Positions 45,732-54,902 of a stretch of DNA of 64,000 nucleotides are shown in pieces. Source of the stretch: Actinomycetes bacterium (GTDB lineage: Bacteria > Bacillota > Sulfobacillia > Sulfobacillales > JAIMBI01); contig JAIMBI010000008.1 of NCBI GenBank assembly GCA_023565505.1, positions 43,840 through 107,839 on the forward strand, written 5' to 3'. The notes below the pieces were generated by a model. That model did no database searches and was not told where the DNA came from. It worked only from the letters and a program-made list of their open reading frames with translations. Both the position numbers and the translations under genes were made by a program. Every line of letters starts with the position of its first letter. The stretch's first letter is position 1.

Positions 45732-46003
45732 AATGTCCCCGACATCCACCCGTTACCGGACGGAGGTGCCGGTCTTAGGGGCTCGCGCCGCTTCCCGGTG
45801 CTCCCGGGACCGCCGCCACCGGGGTCGGCCTTCCATCCCGCCCACGCGCGTGTCAGCGGATAGAGACACCGGTCGCGCCGCGACGGGGCTCGCACGTCGC
45901 CTCGGTGACCCCGCACGGCTGCCACCGCGAAGCCCCGCTCCAAGCCGGACGGCAGGATACCCCGTCTGCCCGCGCGGCGCGGACCGGGTCTCGGGGATCC
46001 GCG
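45732..46003. other. Intergenic region with no gene seen
   Basis: This is the rest of the 397-base gap between the adenosyltransferase gene and the sulfite-oxidase-like gene. It contains several GC stems but no conserved cobalamin-box, TPP or Moco riboswitch core that I can recognise, and no frame with a ribosome site. Confidence 0.5.
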
Positions 46004-46576
46004 TTACCAGTAACGCTCCTCGCGCCAGGGATCGCCACGCATGTGGTAGCCCCGGTCCTCCCAGAAGCCCGGTTCGTCGTGGTCCATCAACCGGATGCCG
46101 GTCACCCACTTCGCGCTTTTCCAGAAATACAGGTGCGGCACCACGAGCCGCAACGGCCCGCCGTGCTCGGGCAGAAGCGGCTCCCCGTCGAACGCCCAGG
46201 CGAACAGGGACGTCGGCGCCAGGAAGTCGTCCAGCGAAAGGTTGGTGGTGTAGTCGTTCGCCCCCTCCACCATGACGTGGGTCGCTTCCGGCCGAAGCCT
46301 CACCGTCCCCAGCAGGTCGCGGGTCGACACGCCTTCCCACGTCGTGCCGAGCTTGCTCCACCCCGTGACGCAGTGGATGTCGGCCGTGACCGTCCGGTGC
46401 GGCAGACGCCGCAACTCCTCCCAGGTCAGCACGCGGGGCTGCTCGACGAGCCCGTGGATACGAAACCGCCACCGCGCCAGGTCGACGCGCGGCACGGTCC
46501 CGTAGTGCAGCACGGGGAAAAGCCGGGTGACCGTCTGGCCCGGCGGAATCCGGTCGCGGGCTTGCGGCGTCGCCAT
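46004..46576 (-). CDS. Sulfite-oxidase-like molybdopterin oxidoreductase
   Basis: The 190 residues match the small cytosolic YuiH-like members of the sulfite oxidase family. The molybdenum-ligand cysteine is in HCVTGWSKLGTTWEG; HYGTVPRVDLARWRFRIHGLV and YTTNLSLDDF are family blocks, and the C-terminus ends in the GYHMRGDPWREERYW type typical of this group. The start is ATG 46576, seven bases after GGAGGG; a closer ATG two codons earlier is too near the site. No heme or transit signal is seen. The acceptor is unknown. Confidence 0.92.
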   Translation of the reverse strand: MATPQARDRIPPGQTVTRLFPVLHYGTVPRVDLARWRFRIHGLVEQPRVLTWEELRRLPHRTVTADIHCVTGWSKLGTTWEGVSTRDLLGTVRLRPEATHVMVEGANDYTTNLSLDDFLAPTSLFAWAFDGEPLLPEHGGPLRLVVPHLYFWKSAKWVTGIRLMDHDEPGFWEDRGYHMRGDPWREERYW

Positions 46577-46681
46577 CGGCATGCCCTCCGTCCTCGCGGA
46601 AGATTCTTGGGCCCTCATTGTACCGGAGCCCACCTATCCGGGCCCCTTCGGAAGGGGCGGCCGCCGGAAACGGACGGATGC

Positions 46682-47524
46682 CTACCGCACCGGCGTCGTG
46701 GCCCGGGGTCCCGGGCCGACCAGGATGATGCGGGGGCTCGGCCGGTACCGGTCGATCCCGAGGGATCGGGTCTTCCATCCCTCCGGGGTGCGGATCTCCA
46801 GCCAACTGCGCGCCTTCACGCCCTCCTGGCCGGGGGCGACGACCTTCTCCTCGCCGGGCTTGAGCGTCGCATCCGTCCGGACGATGGTCCGGAAGGGATA
46901 CCGTTCGAGGATCTCGTGCTTGACGACGATTTCCGGCCCCGGAACGGCGCCCCAGATGGTCAGATGGTAGGTCCGGTTCTGGGCCGACGCGGTGATCAGC
47001 ACCGGACCCGGGGAGGTGTTCTGGAAGCGGAAATCGAGGTAGTCGCCGGCGACGGTGGCATCTTCACCCGGCGGCAGATAGGGAACCAACAGGCCATGGG
47101 GATGCCGCTCCAGGACCCGCAGCCCGGTCCGCAGCACGGCCGCGTAGAGCGTGCTGGCCCCTTGGCACACGCCCCCGCCCACCGACGGCACGATCCGGTC
47201 GCCGACGAAGGCCCGGCCCCACCCGTAGCCGTTCTCCGCCGTGTAGGGACCGACCCGGGCATAGTAGGAGAACACCTGGCCCGGCGCCAGGACGGTTCCG
47301 TTGAGCCGCTTCGCCGTCAGCTCGATGTTGAGCGCCTGGCTTGGCGACGCGTGGTTGTAGTTCGTGGTCACGGACGCCCACCGGTAGGCCAAGCGGGTGA
47401 TGGGCTGGTTCGCCCCCGGTGCCTGGACGAGCACGATCGGGGCGGGGTCGACGGGCCTCGGGGCGGAGACGGGCCGAGCCCCCAGCGCGCCGAGAACCAC
47501 GCCCGCCAGCGTTGCCCACAACAT
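46682..47524 (-). CDS. VanW-family protein
   Basis: The 280 residues have a signal peptide (1-20) and the VanW domain with TTNYNHASPSQALNIELTA, LAPGQVFSYYARVGPY, VPSVGGGVCQGASTLYAAVLR and FQNTSPGPVLI. A beta-rich C-terminal part like a G5 domain follows (EILERYPFRTIVRTDATLKPG). VanW proteins are common in spore-forming Bacillota and are thought to act at the cell wall or cortex; the activity is not known. GGAGGGAGG precedes the ATG. Confidence 0.94.
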   Translation of the reverse strand: MLWATLAGVVLGALGARPVSAPRPVDPAPIVLVQAPGANQPITRLAYRWASVTTNYNHASPSQALNIELTAKRLNGTVLAPGQVFSYYARVGPYTAENGYGWGRAFVGDRIVPSVGGGVCQGASTLYAAVLRTGLRVLERHPHGLLVPYLPPGEDATVAGDYLDFRFQNTSPGPVLITASAQNRTYHLTIWGAVPGPEIVVKHEILERYPFRTIVRTDATLKPGEEKVVAPGQEGVKARSWLEIRTPEGWKTRSLGIDRYRPSPRIILVGPGPRATTPVR

Positions 47525-47563
47525 GTCTGGCCTCCCTCCGGCTTTGGTGGTCGGGGAAACGGC

Positions 47564-47590
47564 GAAGGCCGGAGGGTTGGTCCGGCCTTC
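47564..47590 (-). terminator. Terminator after the spore protein gene
   Basis: GAAGGCCGGA (47564-47573) pairs with TCCGGCCTTC (47581-47590), 10 bp with a seven-base loop, 16 bases after the sspF-like stop. Only a short T run follows. Confidence 0.65.
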
Positions 47591-47605
47591 AGTCCGTGGG
47601 GCACG

Positions 47606-47776
47606 CTACTGTTTGAGCTGCTCTTCGGCGTAACGCAGGGCTTCCTTGACCAGCATCCCGCACTGGCGGGCCGGCACCCCACCCCAGCCTTCGCGCCGGA
47701 CGATGTCGCCGACGCCGAGCCGCTCACCCAGCTTTTGCTTCGTGGCCTCGGACATGATCTTGCCCAGAGAAACCAC
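47606..47776 (-). CDS. sspF: Small acid-soluble spore protein, alpha/beta type, SspF-like
   Basis: The core MSEATKQKLGERLGVGDIV, REGWGGVPARQCGMLVKEAL and YAEEQLKQ matches SspF, which coats spore DNA (family form: MS..LK.ELA.ELG..D.V, EGWGGI.A...GNMVK.AI). A Cys replaces the usual residue before GM. The start is uncertain: GTG 47776 gives 56 residues, the ATG 47755 gives 49, and a CTG between them has the best spaced GGGGGG. Its presence is the best evidence that the organism sporulates. Confidence 0.82.
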   Translation of the reverse strand: MVSLGKIMSEATKQKLGERLGVGDIVRREGWGGVPARQCGMLVKEALRYAEEQLKQ

Positions 47777-47786
47777 CCCCCACGAA

Positions 47787-48329
47787 CTAAACTGGCCGGC
47801 TCCCCGGGCCGCCATACGCCCATCGGAGGAGGTCGTAGGTCACCAAAACCCGGGTGACGAACCAACGGGTCTCGGCGTAGGGGATGTCGGCGGGGGCGGA
47901 TCGCGGCGTGAGGCGCCCGGTCCGCATCCACCGGTCCACGGTCTCGGGACCGCTGTTGTAGGCCGCCAGGGCGAGCCGACGGTTGCCGCCGTACCGGCGG
48001 AGCAGGTACCGCACGTACCATGTGCCCACCGCCACGTTGACCGAGGGATCGGTCAGCGGACCCGCCACATGCGCTTTCCGCATGACCCATCCCGCCGTCT
48101 TGGGCACGATCTGCATCAGGCCGACGGCGCCCCGTCGCGACACGGCGTCGGCCCGGAAGTGGCTCTCGGTGCGCACGATGGCCACGATAAGCAGGGGATC
48201 CACGTGCTCCTGAGCCGACACCCGCCAGATGACACGCTGGTAGGGAACGGCCGGATGGGGCCGGAGCATCAGGGCCAGAATGGCCGCGGTAAGCAGGATC
48301 GCTCCGAGGAACCGACGCCGCGTCCTCAC
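47787..48329 (-). CDS. Lytic transglycosylase (SLT domain)
   Basis: The 180 residues comprise an N-terminal membrane anchor or signal (FLGAILLTAAILALML, about 7-22) and a C-terminal goose-lysozyme-like SLT domain. Family motifs are IVRTESHF with catalytic Glu, GAVGLMQIVPKTA and LALAAYNSGPETV. It cuts peptidoglycan strands, perhaps during sporulation. The GTG start shares GTGA with the coaE stop. Confidence 0.93.
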   Translation of the reverse strand: MRTRRRFLGAILLTAAILALMLRPHPAVPYQRVIWRVSAQEHVDPLLIVAIVRTESHFRADAVSRRGAVGLMQIVPKTAGWVMRKAHVAGPLTDPSVNVAVGTWYVRYLLRRYGGNRRLALAAYNSGPETVDRWMRTGRLTPRSAPADIPYAETRWFVTRVLVTYDLLRWAYGGPGSRPV

Positions 48330-48913
48330 CGCGATGCCAGAACCTCTCGGACTTGTCGCTCCAGGTCTTCCGGCGTGCCGCGGTTGTCCAGCACCACGTG
48401 GGCATAGCGGAGTTTCTCGTCGAGCGGCATTTGACTCGCCACCCGCCGCACGGCCTCCTCCTCGGTCAGCCCGTTGCGGGCCATGAGACGGGCCACCTGC
48501 TGCTCCCGCGCCGCATAGACCACCCACACCTCGTCGACCTCGCGGAACAGCCCTCCCTCGATCAGCAGCGGCACGTCCCACACCATAAGCGGCACGCCCC
48601 GGCGTTCCAGTTCCTCGCGGGCCGCCCGCAGCGCCTCCCGCACGGCAGGATGGACCAGGCGGCCCAGCGCCTGGCGCGCCGTGGGGTCCTGGAACACCCA
48701 GCGCCCAAGGCGCACCCGGTCCAGCTCCCCGTCGGGCTGGAGCACCGCCCAGCCGAAGTGCGCCCAGATCGCCCGCCAAGCCGCTTCGCCCCGTGCCTGG
48801 AGCCTATGCACCAATGCGTCGGCGTCGACGACGGGGATGCCGGCCGCCCGCAGCAGACGACTGACCGTACTCTTGCCGCTGGCGATCCCGCCCGTCAAAC
48901 CGATGACCCGCAT
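48326..48913 (-). CDS. coaE: Dephospho-CoA kinase
   Basis: The last step of CoA synthesis. The 195 residues have the P-loop GLTGGIASGKST (5-16), VVDADALVHRL, the lid RLGRWVFQDPTARQALGRLVHP and WDVPLLIEGGL. A longer in-frame reading upstream is not protein-like. It lies between the transglycosylase (GTGA overlap) and a solute-binding protein gene, in the order polA-mutM-coaE common in Bacillota but with two genes inserted. Confidence 0.95.
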   Translation of the reverse strand: MRVIGLTGGIASGKSTVSRLLRAAGIPVVDADALVHRLQARGEAAWRAIWAHFGWAVLQPDGELDRVRLGRWVFQDPTARQALGRLVHPAVREALRAAREELERRGVPLMVWDVPLLIEGGLFREVDEVWVVYAAREQQVARLMARNGLTEEEAVRRVASQMPLDEKLRYAHVVLDNRGTPEDLERQVREVLASR

Positions 48914-48933
48914 GCGACGCCTCCTGTCCGTTC

Positions 48934-50265
48934 TCAGCGCCAAGACGACAGGTCGAGACTGCCGTCCGGGAAGGCCGTCAGACGGGGGGCTTCGGGTCGG
49001 ACGAGCCACGGTGCCCCGGCGGCCGCCAAGGTGCGCCGGGTGGCCGGCACGGTCGCCGGCCACACCGGCGGGCCATCGGGCGAACTGACGAGGACCGCCG
49101 CGTCGACCGTGCCCTGCCGGATCGCCGCCTGCAGCGCGGCCGCGCCCAAGGGTGTCACCACCAGCCGCCCGTGCGCCTGTCGGGCCCACACCTGGGCGAG
49201 CCGAACCGCCATCGGCTGGTCGGCTTCCACCGCCAAGCGGAGCGGCGCCCGGACGACCGGAGCTGCGCCCGCGGTCGGGGCGAGGCGGGCTCCCGAGCCG
49301 ACGCTGACCGTCCCCGCGAACGCCGTGCGCACGACGGCCGCAAGCCCCCCGGCGGGCATGACTCCCGCGAGGCTGCCCGGCGTCGCCCACGGATCGCCCG
49401 GATGTCGGGCCACGACCAGCTGGAGGCGACCGCCGGTAGGCAAGACGCGGAGATCCCGGCGCAGCCCCGCCGGAATCTGACCGACCTCGGACCAGGGAAC
49501 CGGGACCGCCGCCACCTCGCCGTTGGCGAACCCGAGCAGGGCCGTCGTCCAGTCGGGATAACGCATCACCGACACCGAGGCCGGTCCGCGGCCCCGTACC
49601 CGCTCCAGCGTCCACCGGGCCGCCGGGGTCGTGGCGGCGAGACGATACGGCCCCGTCCCGACGAGGTCTGTCACGGTCCAGTACGGCCCGCCGGCGTTCA
49701 TGTCGGCCACCGGCACGATGGCCAGGGCCGGATTCGCGAGCCGGTCCAGGAACGTCGGATCCGGCTGTTTCAACCGGATGACCAACCGGTCCGCCGCCGG
49801 GGCGGTGACGCCCTGGATCCAGCGGGTCTGGCCGGACGCGACACGTGCGGCGCCCGCCACATCCTGCAGCAGCAGGGGAGCCAGCGGAGAGCCGACCCCG
49901 GGCCAGAGGGCTCGGGCCAGCGCCCGCCCCACCGTCCCGGCGGTCACGGTCCGCCCGTCGGACAGGCGCCGCGCCGGAATCCGGACCACCACGCGGCGGC
50001 CGGAAACCGTGGCCGACGCAGCCAGCCCCGGAACCAACCGCCCGTCGGGCGTCAGCCGGAACAACGTCTCAAAGACGTTGTCATCCACCAGGGCGGCCGC
50101 GACGTTCCGCCCCTTGGCCGGGTCCAGGCTGTTGGGCGCGGCAGTCACCGCGATCACCGGCGGCGCCGGCGCCGCCGGTGCCGGCGCCGCGCTGCGCGCG
50201 CGGACGAGCCATGCGGGCAGGAGACCCAAGGCCACCAGGAGCCACGCCCACAGGCGCCCCCTCAT
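48934..50265 (-). CDS. Extracellular solute-binding protein, family 5-like
   Basis: The 443 residues have a signal peptide (1-25), a Pro/Ala linker and a periplasmic-binding fold with APNSLDPAKGRN, FETLFRLTPDGRLVPGLA and GTGPYRL, motifs of oligopeptide/nickel-binding proteins. It lacks a lipobox Cys and is shorter than usual (about 520-600). No permease or ATPase is adjacent, so it may be an orphan receptor or regulator. It overlaps the small gene upstream by 4 bases. Confidence 0.85.
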   Translation of the reverse strand: MRGRLWAWLLVALGLLPAWLVRARSAAPAPAAPAPPVIAVTAAPNSLDPAKGRNVAAALVDDNVFETLFRLTPDGRLVPGLAASATVSGRRVVVRIPARRLSDGRTVTAGTVGRALARALWPGVGSPLAPLLLQDVAGAARVASGQTRWIQGVTAPAADRLVIRLKQPDPTFLDRLANPALAIVPVADMNAGGPYWTVTDLVGTGPYRLAATTPAARWTLERVRGRGPASVSVMRYPDWTTALLGFANGEVAAVPVPWSEVGQIPAGLRRDLRVLPTGGRLQLVVARHPGDPWATPGSLAGVMPAGGLAAVVRTAFAGTVSVGSGARLAPTAGAAPVVRAPLRLAVEADQPMAVRLAQVWARQAHGRLVVTPLGAAALQAAIRQGTVDAAVLVSSPDGPPVWPATVPATRRTLAAAGAPWLVRPEAPRLTAFPDGSLDLSSWR

Positions 50266-50453
50266 GTCCGCTTGCCCGGCAGTTTCTCGAGTTGCGCCGC
50301 CGACAGGTCTCGCTCCGCGATCACGTCGATCTTGAACTTTCCGTCGAGACGACGGACCTGGATTTCGCCTCGGACCCGCAGTTGGTTCCAGAGTCGGTCC
50401 ACGGCCGCCTCGGCCTCCTCCGCCGAGTCGACGATCAGGCCGAAGAATTGCAT
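50262..50453 (-). CDS. Small conserved-looking protein between mutM and the binding protein
   Basis: The 63 residues start at ATG 50453, 4 bases after the mutM stop, and end overlapping the next gene in ATGA. The sequence MQFFGLIVDSAEEAEAAVDR and KFKIDVIAERDLSAAQ suggests a compact alpha/beta domain. There is no motif that I recognise. Tight packing on both sides supports expression. Confidence 0.7.
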   Translation of the reverse strand: MQFFGLIVDSAEEAEAAVDRLWNQLRVRGEIQVRRLDGKFKIDVIAERDLSAAQLEKLPGKRT

Positions 50454-50457
50454 GCTC

Positions 50458-51312
50458 TCACCCCTCGGTGGACATTACGACCGGCCGGTCGCCGGCCTCC
50501 GCCGGCCGCTGGCATGCCCGGCAGAAATGGGTCGTGCGCCCGGCGAGGTGCATCGTCTCGATCCGCCCCCGGCAGCGCGCGCACCGGGAACCCCTCCGCC
50601 CGTACACCTTGAGCCGGCCGGCGAAGCGGCCCGGCCGCCCTAGGGCGTCGACGTAGTCGCGGAAGCTGGTCCCGCCCGAGGCGATCGCCTCCCGGAGCAC
50701 GGCCCGGAGTGCCCGATGGAGCCGGGCCACCTGACGCTCGTCGAGAGCGCCGGCCGGCGTGGCCGGATGGATGCGCGCCCGCCAGAGGGCCTCGTCGGCG
50801 TAGATGTTGCCCACGCCGCCTAGGCTTGCCTGGTCCAGGAGCACGGCCTTGATCGCCCGCCGACGCCCCGCGACGAGCTGGGCCAGCCGCCGGGCGGTGA
50901 AGTCCGGGGCAAGCGGGTCCGGGCCGACGCGAAGCGCCGGCGGGCCGACCACCCATCCGATCCGCCCGAATCGCCGCGGGTCCCTGAGCCGCACCTCGAA
51001 CCCGTCGGTCAGAAGGACCACCAAGTGGGTGTGAGGAGCCCATGGGACGTCCGGAGCCACGCCGACTTCGAGGCGCCCGCTCATGCCGAGATGGAGCAGG
51101 AGGCCATCCCCGCTGGCGAACCGCCACACCAGGAACTTGCCGTACCGCTCGGCGCCTCGCGCCTCCTGGTGCAGGAGCCGCCGGGCGATCTCCTCCCCCG
51201 GGACCGGTCCGCGCACCATCCGCGGGTCCAACCAGAGCACGGCTTCCACCCGTCCGAGGCCCCGGGTCGCCAGGCCCCGTCGCACCGTCTCGACCTCAGG
51301 AAGCTCCGGCAA
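50458..51312 (-). CDS. mutM: Formamidopyrimidine-DNA glycosylase
   Basis: This repairs 8-oxoguanine and ring-opened purines. The 284 residues begin PELPEVETV, giving the catalytic Pro2/Glu3 after Met removal. Lys59 is in YGKFLVW, the helix-two-turn-helix is LDQASLGGVGNIYADE, and the C-terminal zinc finger has CARC and CRACQ. The start is TTG at 51312, inside the last codons of polA (17-base overlap); no ATG or GTG could give PELPEVE, so the TTG is secure. Confidence 0.97.
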   Translation of the reverse strand: MPELPEVETVRRGLATRGLGRVEAVLWLDPRMVRGPVPGEEIARRLLHQEARGAERYGKFLVWRFASGDGLLLHLGMSGRLEVGVAPDVPWAPHTHLVVLLTDGFEVRLRDPRRFGRIGWVVGPPALRVGPDPLAPDFTARRLAQLVAGRRRAIKAVLLDQASLGGVGNIYADEALWRARIHPATPAGALDERQVARLHRALRAVLREAIASGGTSFRDYVDALGRPGRFAGRLKVYGRRGSRCARCRGRIETMHLAGRTTHFCRACQRPAEAGDRPVVMSTEG

Positions 51313-53860
51313 CCGTGGCCCCCCCTTCTCCCGGATCCATCGCTTCCATGGCCTCCCAGTTGGGGCCCCGTTTGAGGTCCACGACCAGCGGCACGCTGAG
51401 TTCCAGGGCCGAAGACATCAGTTCGGCGGCCATCCGGGCGAGTTCGGCCTCTTCGTCCGGCACGGTGTCCCAGATAAGCTCGTCATGCACCTGCAGGACC
51501 AGGGCACTCCGCATGCCCGCCGTACTCATCGCCCGGTCGAGGCGCACCATGGCCGTCTTGATGAGGTCCGCCGCGCTGCCTTGGATGACCGTGTTCATGG
51601 CCATCCGCTCGGCGTACTGACGCCTGACCCGGTTCTTGGAGTGGATGTCGGGCAGGTAGCGCCGGCGACCGAGGATGGTCTCCACGTAGCCCTTCTCTCG
51701 GGCCTGTTCCACCGCACCGTCCAAGAAGTCCTTGATGCGGGGATACCGCTCGAAGTAACGCCGGATGTACTCGGCCGCCTCCTGGCGCGACACGCCCGTG
51801 TTGTTGGCCAGACCGAAGTCCGAGATCCCGTAGATGATCCCGAAGTTGACCGCCTTGGCCCGGCCGCGGAGCTCCTCCGTGACCGCCTCGGGCGGGACGC
51901 CGAACATCTCCGCCGCCGTCCGCCGATGGATGTCCTCACCGCGGCGAAAGGCGTCCGTCAGCACCGGGTCCTGGGCCAGGTGGGCCAACAGGCGCAGCTC
52001 GATCTGCGAATAGTCGGCCGCCAGAAGGATGTTTCCCGGGGACGGCCGAAACGCCCGCCGAATACGCCGACCGAGCGGAAGCCGCACCGGGATGTTCTGC
52101 AGGTTGGGATCCGACGACGACAGACGCCCGGTCGCGGTCACCGTCTGATTGAAATGGGTGTGGACCCGTCCCGACCCGTCCACCAGGGGCCTGAGCCCCT
52201 CCACGTACGTCCCGTGCAGCTTCGTCAGTTGGCGATAGGTCAGGACCCGCTGCACCAGCGGATGTAGCGGCGCCAAGGCCTCCAGGGTCTCCGCGTCGGT
52301 CGAGTAGCCGGTCTTGGTGCGGCGGCCCGCGGGCAGTCCCAGCTTGTCGAACAGCACCTCGCCGAGCTGCTGCGGCGAGTTGATGTTGAAGGAGACGCCG
52401 GCCAAGGTCCAGATCTCCTGTTCCAGCTGCCGGATGCCCTGCATCAGTTCTTCGCCGATCCCGTCCAGGGTGGCCAGATCGACGACGACCCCATGGGCCT
52501 CCATCTTGGCCAGGATCCGGACCAGGGGCATCTCCACTTGGATGAAGAGATTCCAGAGGGAGTGGCTCTGCAAACGCTCCCGAACCCGGGGCCAGACCAG
52601 GGCCAACGTCAAGGCGTCCGGTTGGGCCGACGGCGCACCCAGGGCGGCCGCCACATCGGCGAGGCGATAGACCGTCCGTCCGGGATCCAGGAGGTAGGCC
52701 GCCACTTCGGCGTCGCGCAGGTGCTGGCCGGCCTCCGGCGCGGTCCGCAGGATCCATCCCTTGATGCCGAAGCCGACCAGCTCCTGGTCGGGTCGTGGCT
52801 CCAACGGTCCGGCCCAGACGCCGGCGTCGTCGGGCGCCCACGCGAGGAGCCAGCCGTCCGCGTGAGGTTCGATACCGACCACCGGGGCTTCGGGCCACGT
52901 GTCGAGGCGACGCACGGTCGCCACCGGCCCTGTCGACGGCGCGGGCACCTCCGCCGCCGGGGCCGGATCGGGACCCGGCGCGGCGAGGCGACGGGCCAAG
53001 GAATCAAACGCCATCTCCCGCAGGAACTGAAACAACGCCGGCGTCCGCGGCACCCGGTAAGGTTCCTTGGGCCAGGGTATCGGCGGCAGCGGGGCGTCGA
53101 GGCGGATCGTCGCCAGGTCCCGCGACGCCAGGGCGATCGCCTGCTGGCCCGTCAACGCCTTGCGCCAACGGGATTCGGGAATCGCGTCGAGTTGGGCGAA
53201 GAGGTTCTCCAGGCGGCCGTACCGCTGCACCAGGGTCACGGCGGACTTCTCGCCGATACCCGCCACCCCGGGGATGTTGTCGGACGGATCACCCATGAGC
53301 CCCTTGAGGTCCGGCACGTACTCCGGCTCGATGCCGAGTTTGGCCCGCACCCCCTCCGCGTCGAGGCGTTCCAGGTCCGAGAGACCGCGCCGCGTCAGGA
53401 CCACCTCGATGCCCGGCCGGACAAGCTGGAGCAGATCCCGGTCCCCGGTCAGGACGAGGACCGTCCAGCCCTGTCCGGCGAACGCCACGGCCAGCGTGCC
53501 GATGATGTCGTCGGCCTCCCAGCCGTCGACGGTCACGCAGGGGATCTCCAGCAGCTCCAGCAGGCGGCGCGCCAGGGGGACTTGAACCCGGAACTCGTCC
53601 GGTGCCTTCTCCCGGTGGGCCTTGTAGTCCGCGAACTGCTCGTGCCGGAACGTTGGGGTCGACGCGTCCAGCGCCACCGCGACCCGCTCGGGCCGAAAAT
53701 CGGCCAAGGCTTTGAGCAGCATGTTCGCAAACCCGTAGACGGCCCCCGTGGGGGTGCCGTCCGGCCGGCTGAGGGGCGGCAGCGCGTGATAGGCCCGGAA
53801 GAGCAGACTGTGGCCGTCGACGAGGAGCAGCCGCTCTGCCGCCGGCTTCGACGCCGCCAT
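51296..53860 (-). CDS. polA: DNA polymerase I
   Basis: The 854 residues start at ATG 53860, six bases after GGCGGGGG. Domains: 5'-3' flap exonuclease (1 to about 290; LLVDGHSLLFRAYHALP, DRDLLQL, GDPSDNIPGVAGIGEKSA), a degenerate 3'-5' exonuclease domain (about 310-470) and the polymerase (490 to the end; ADYSQIELR motif A, RAKAVNFGIIYG motif B, QVHDEL motif C). The proofreading DxE motif reads VVGIEPHADGW, so catalytic acids are missing, as in Taq and Bacillus enzymes. Confidence 0.97.
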   Translation of the reverse strand: MAASKPAAERLLLVDGHSLLFRAYHALPPLSRPDGTPTGAVYGFANMLLKALADFRPERVAVALDASTPTFRHEQFADYKAHREKAPDEFRVQVPLARRLLELLEIPCVTVDGWEADDIIGTLAVAFAGQGWTVLVLTGDRDLLQLVRPGIEVVLTRRGLSDLERLDAEGVRAKLGIEPEYVPDLKGLMGDPSDNIPGVAGIGEKSAVTLVQRYGRLENLFAQLDAIPESRWRKALTGQQAIALASRDLATIRLDAPLPPIPWPKEPYRVPRTPALFQFLREMAFDSLARRLAAPGPDPAPAAEVPAPSTGPVATVRRLDTWPEAPVVGIEPHADGWLLAWAPDDAGVWAGPLEPRPDQELVGFGIKGWILRTAPEAGQHLRDAEVAAYLLDPGRTVYRLADVAAALGAPSAQPDALTLALVWPRVRERLQSHSLWNLFIQVEMPLVRILAKMEAHGVVVDLATLDGIGEELMQGIRQLEQEIWTLAGVSFNINSPQQLGEVLFDKLGLPAGRRTKTGYSTDAETLEALAPLHPLVQRVLTYRQLTKLHGTYVEGLRPLVDGSGRVHTHFNQTVTATGRLSSSDPNLQNIPVRLPLGRRIRRAFRPSPGNILLAADYSQIELRLLAHLAQDPVLTDAFRRGEDIHRRTAAEMFGVPPEAVTEELRGRAKAVNFGIIYGISDFGLANNTGVSRQEAAEYIRRYFERYPRIKDFLDGAVEQAREKGYVETILGRRRYLPDIHSKNRVRRQYAERMAMNTVIQGSAADLIKTAMVRLDRAMSTAGMRSALVLQVHDELIWDTVPDEEAELARMAAELMSSALELSVPLVVDLKRGPNWEAMEAMDPGEGGATVAGAS

Positions 53861-53906
53861 GGTCATCCCCCGCCCTGCCGGCGCTCCGTCCGATCGCGAG
53901 CGCACC

Positions 53907-54062
53907 TTACTTGTGGGGGCCATCCTGGCCCCGGCCCGCCGTGCGGCCCAGGTCCTGCTCCCGGGCCTTCCTCTGCATTGCGTAACCCTTGGGAATCACC
54001 CAGATGAAGACCGCCAGGCCCACGATCCCGAGCGCGACCAACAACCACAGAAAGGCACTCAC
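53907..54062 (-). CDS. Small single-helix membrane protein upstream of polA
   Basis: A 51-residue frame from GTG 54062 to TAA 53907 encodes FLWLLVALGIVGLAVFIWVI (a clean membrane helix), then KGYAMQRKAREQDLGRT and a polar tail. Amino-acid pattern and position 46 bases before polA make it plausible, but the ribosome site is weak and no homologue was recognised. Confidence 0.45.
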   Translation of the reverse strand: MSAFLWLLVALGIVGLAVFIWVIPKGYAMQRKAREQDLGRTAGRGQDGPHK

Positions 54063-54668
54063 CGTGCTCGGCGGCGGAGCCGCCTCCCCCCTCCCTGCCT
54101 GTCCACCGGCGCCCTAGGCCCGTCGCACAGTATCATACACCGCCCATCCGTGGTCTCCTGACGGCTTTGTCACCCTCACGGCCCGCGCCCCGTCGGCCCC
54201 CGCCACGGCCGTCGTCGACACCCCGGTCGGCCCGACGTCCGACTCCGCCCAACCGCCTCCCACGCCTAAGCGGGCCGCCGTCCGACCGGGAGAGGCACCC
54301 GACGCCCCCCGCCGTCGCACCGAGACGCCCGGCTGCCGCGCGGGTTCGACGCGGCCGCGGACGCCGCAGGCCCTGGCCTTGGCCGGGGTCCGTGACGCCT
54401 GCACCTCGCACGGGTGCGCGGCCATGAAGATCCGACCCGTCCTACGACGGTCCCCGGCCGGGTACGATCCCCTTTCGGCGGCCACCCCACTTCTGCTGTC
54501 ACGGTCTCTGTAAAGCGCACGAATACTGTCGAAACCCCTAAAACCAGCTCGACCCAATTGCTTCGCGGCATTGGCTCTGTTGCGACACTTGGGCCATTTG
54601 GATACGAAACCTCCCGTACTCCGGGCGGTATGATGCCCGTGCAGGTTGCGCGAAGGGAGGTGACCCCC
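54063..54668. other. Intergenic region preceding the VirB/Tad operon
   Basis: About 600 bases separate leftward polA from the rightward operon. The part near 54480-54640 is visibly less GC-rich than its surroundings. TTGCGA (54580-54585) and TACGAA (54603-54608), spaced by 17, are a candidate promoter; TATGAT at 54629-54634 has no partner. Frames on both strands are shadows without ribosome sites. Confidence 0.5.
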
Positions 54669-54902
54669 GTGCCGACGGACCACCTACTGGCCGCCGTGAC
54701 TCGCCTGACGGGGCTATTGACGACCCTCGCAGGCTCCGTGTTCACCTTGGTCATGGTCTACGGCGGCGTACGGTTCATGACGGCCGGAAGCCCTCGCAGT
54801 GTCGAAGCCGCGAAAAGCGTCATGACCCGCGCGGCCCTGGGGCTTCTGCTGGTGCTCATGGTCGACGTGGTGCGCAACCTGCTTCAGTACATCGCCTCAT
54901 GA
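54669..54902 (+). CDS. VirB2/TrbC-like small membrane protein (candidate pilin)
   Basis: The 77 residues start at GTG 54669, with GGGAGGTG 6-7 bases upstream. Two hydrophobic helices (LTTLAGSVFTLVMVYGGVRF, then LGLLLVLMVDVVRNLL) flank a short loop TAGSPRSVEAAKSVM, the arrangement and loop type of VirB2/TrbC-like subunits in Gram-positive type IV systems. There is no long signal peptide. It may be the structural or channel-forming subunit of the operon. Overlaps the next gene in ATGA. Confidence 0.7.
   Translation: MPTDHLLAAVTRLTGLLTTLAGSVFTLVMVYGGVRFMTAGSPRSVEAAKSVMTRAALGLLLVLMVDVVRNLLQYIAS

Noticed and set aside
45607..46003. Possible cobalamin riboswitch before the adenosyltransferase
   Set aside because: The leader after the promoter is only about 90 bases and lacks the AGCCAGGAGACC-type B12 box. 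Upstream stems are on the wrong side of the promoter.
54063..54668. Origin of transfer or relaxase gene before the VirB-like genes
   Set aside because: No relaxase frame and no clear inverted-repeat nick region could be supported; the lower-GC pocket alone is not evidence.
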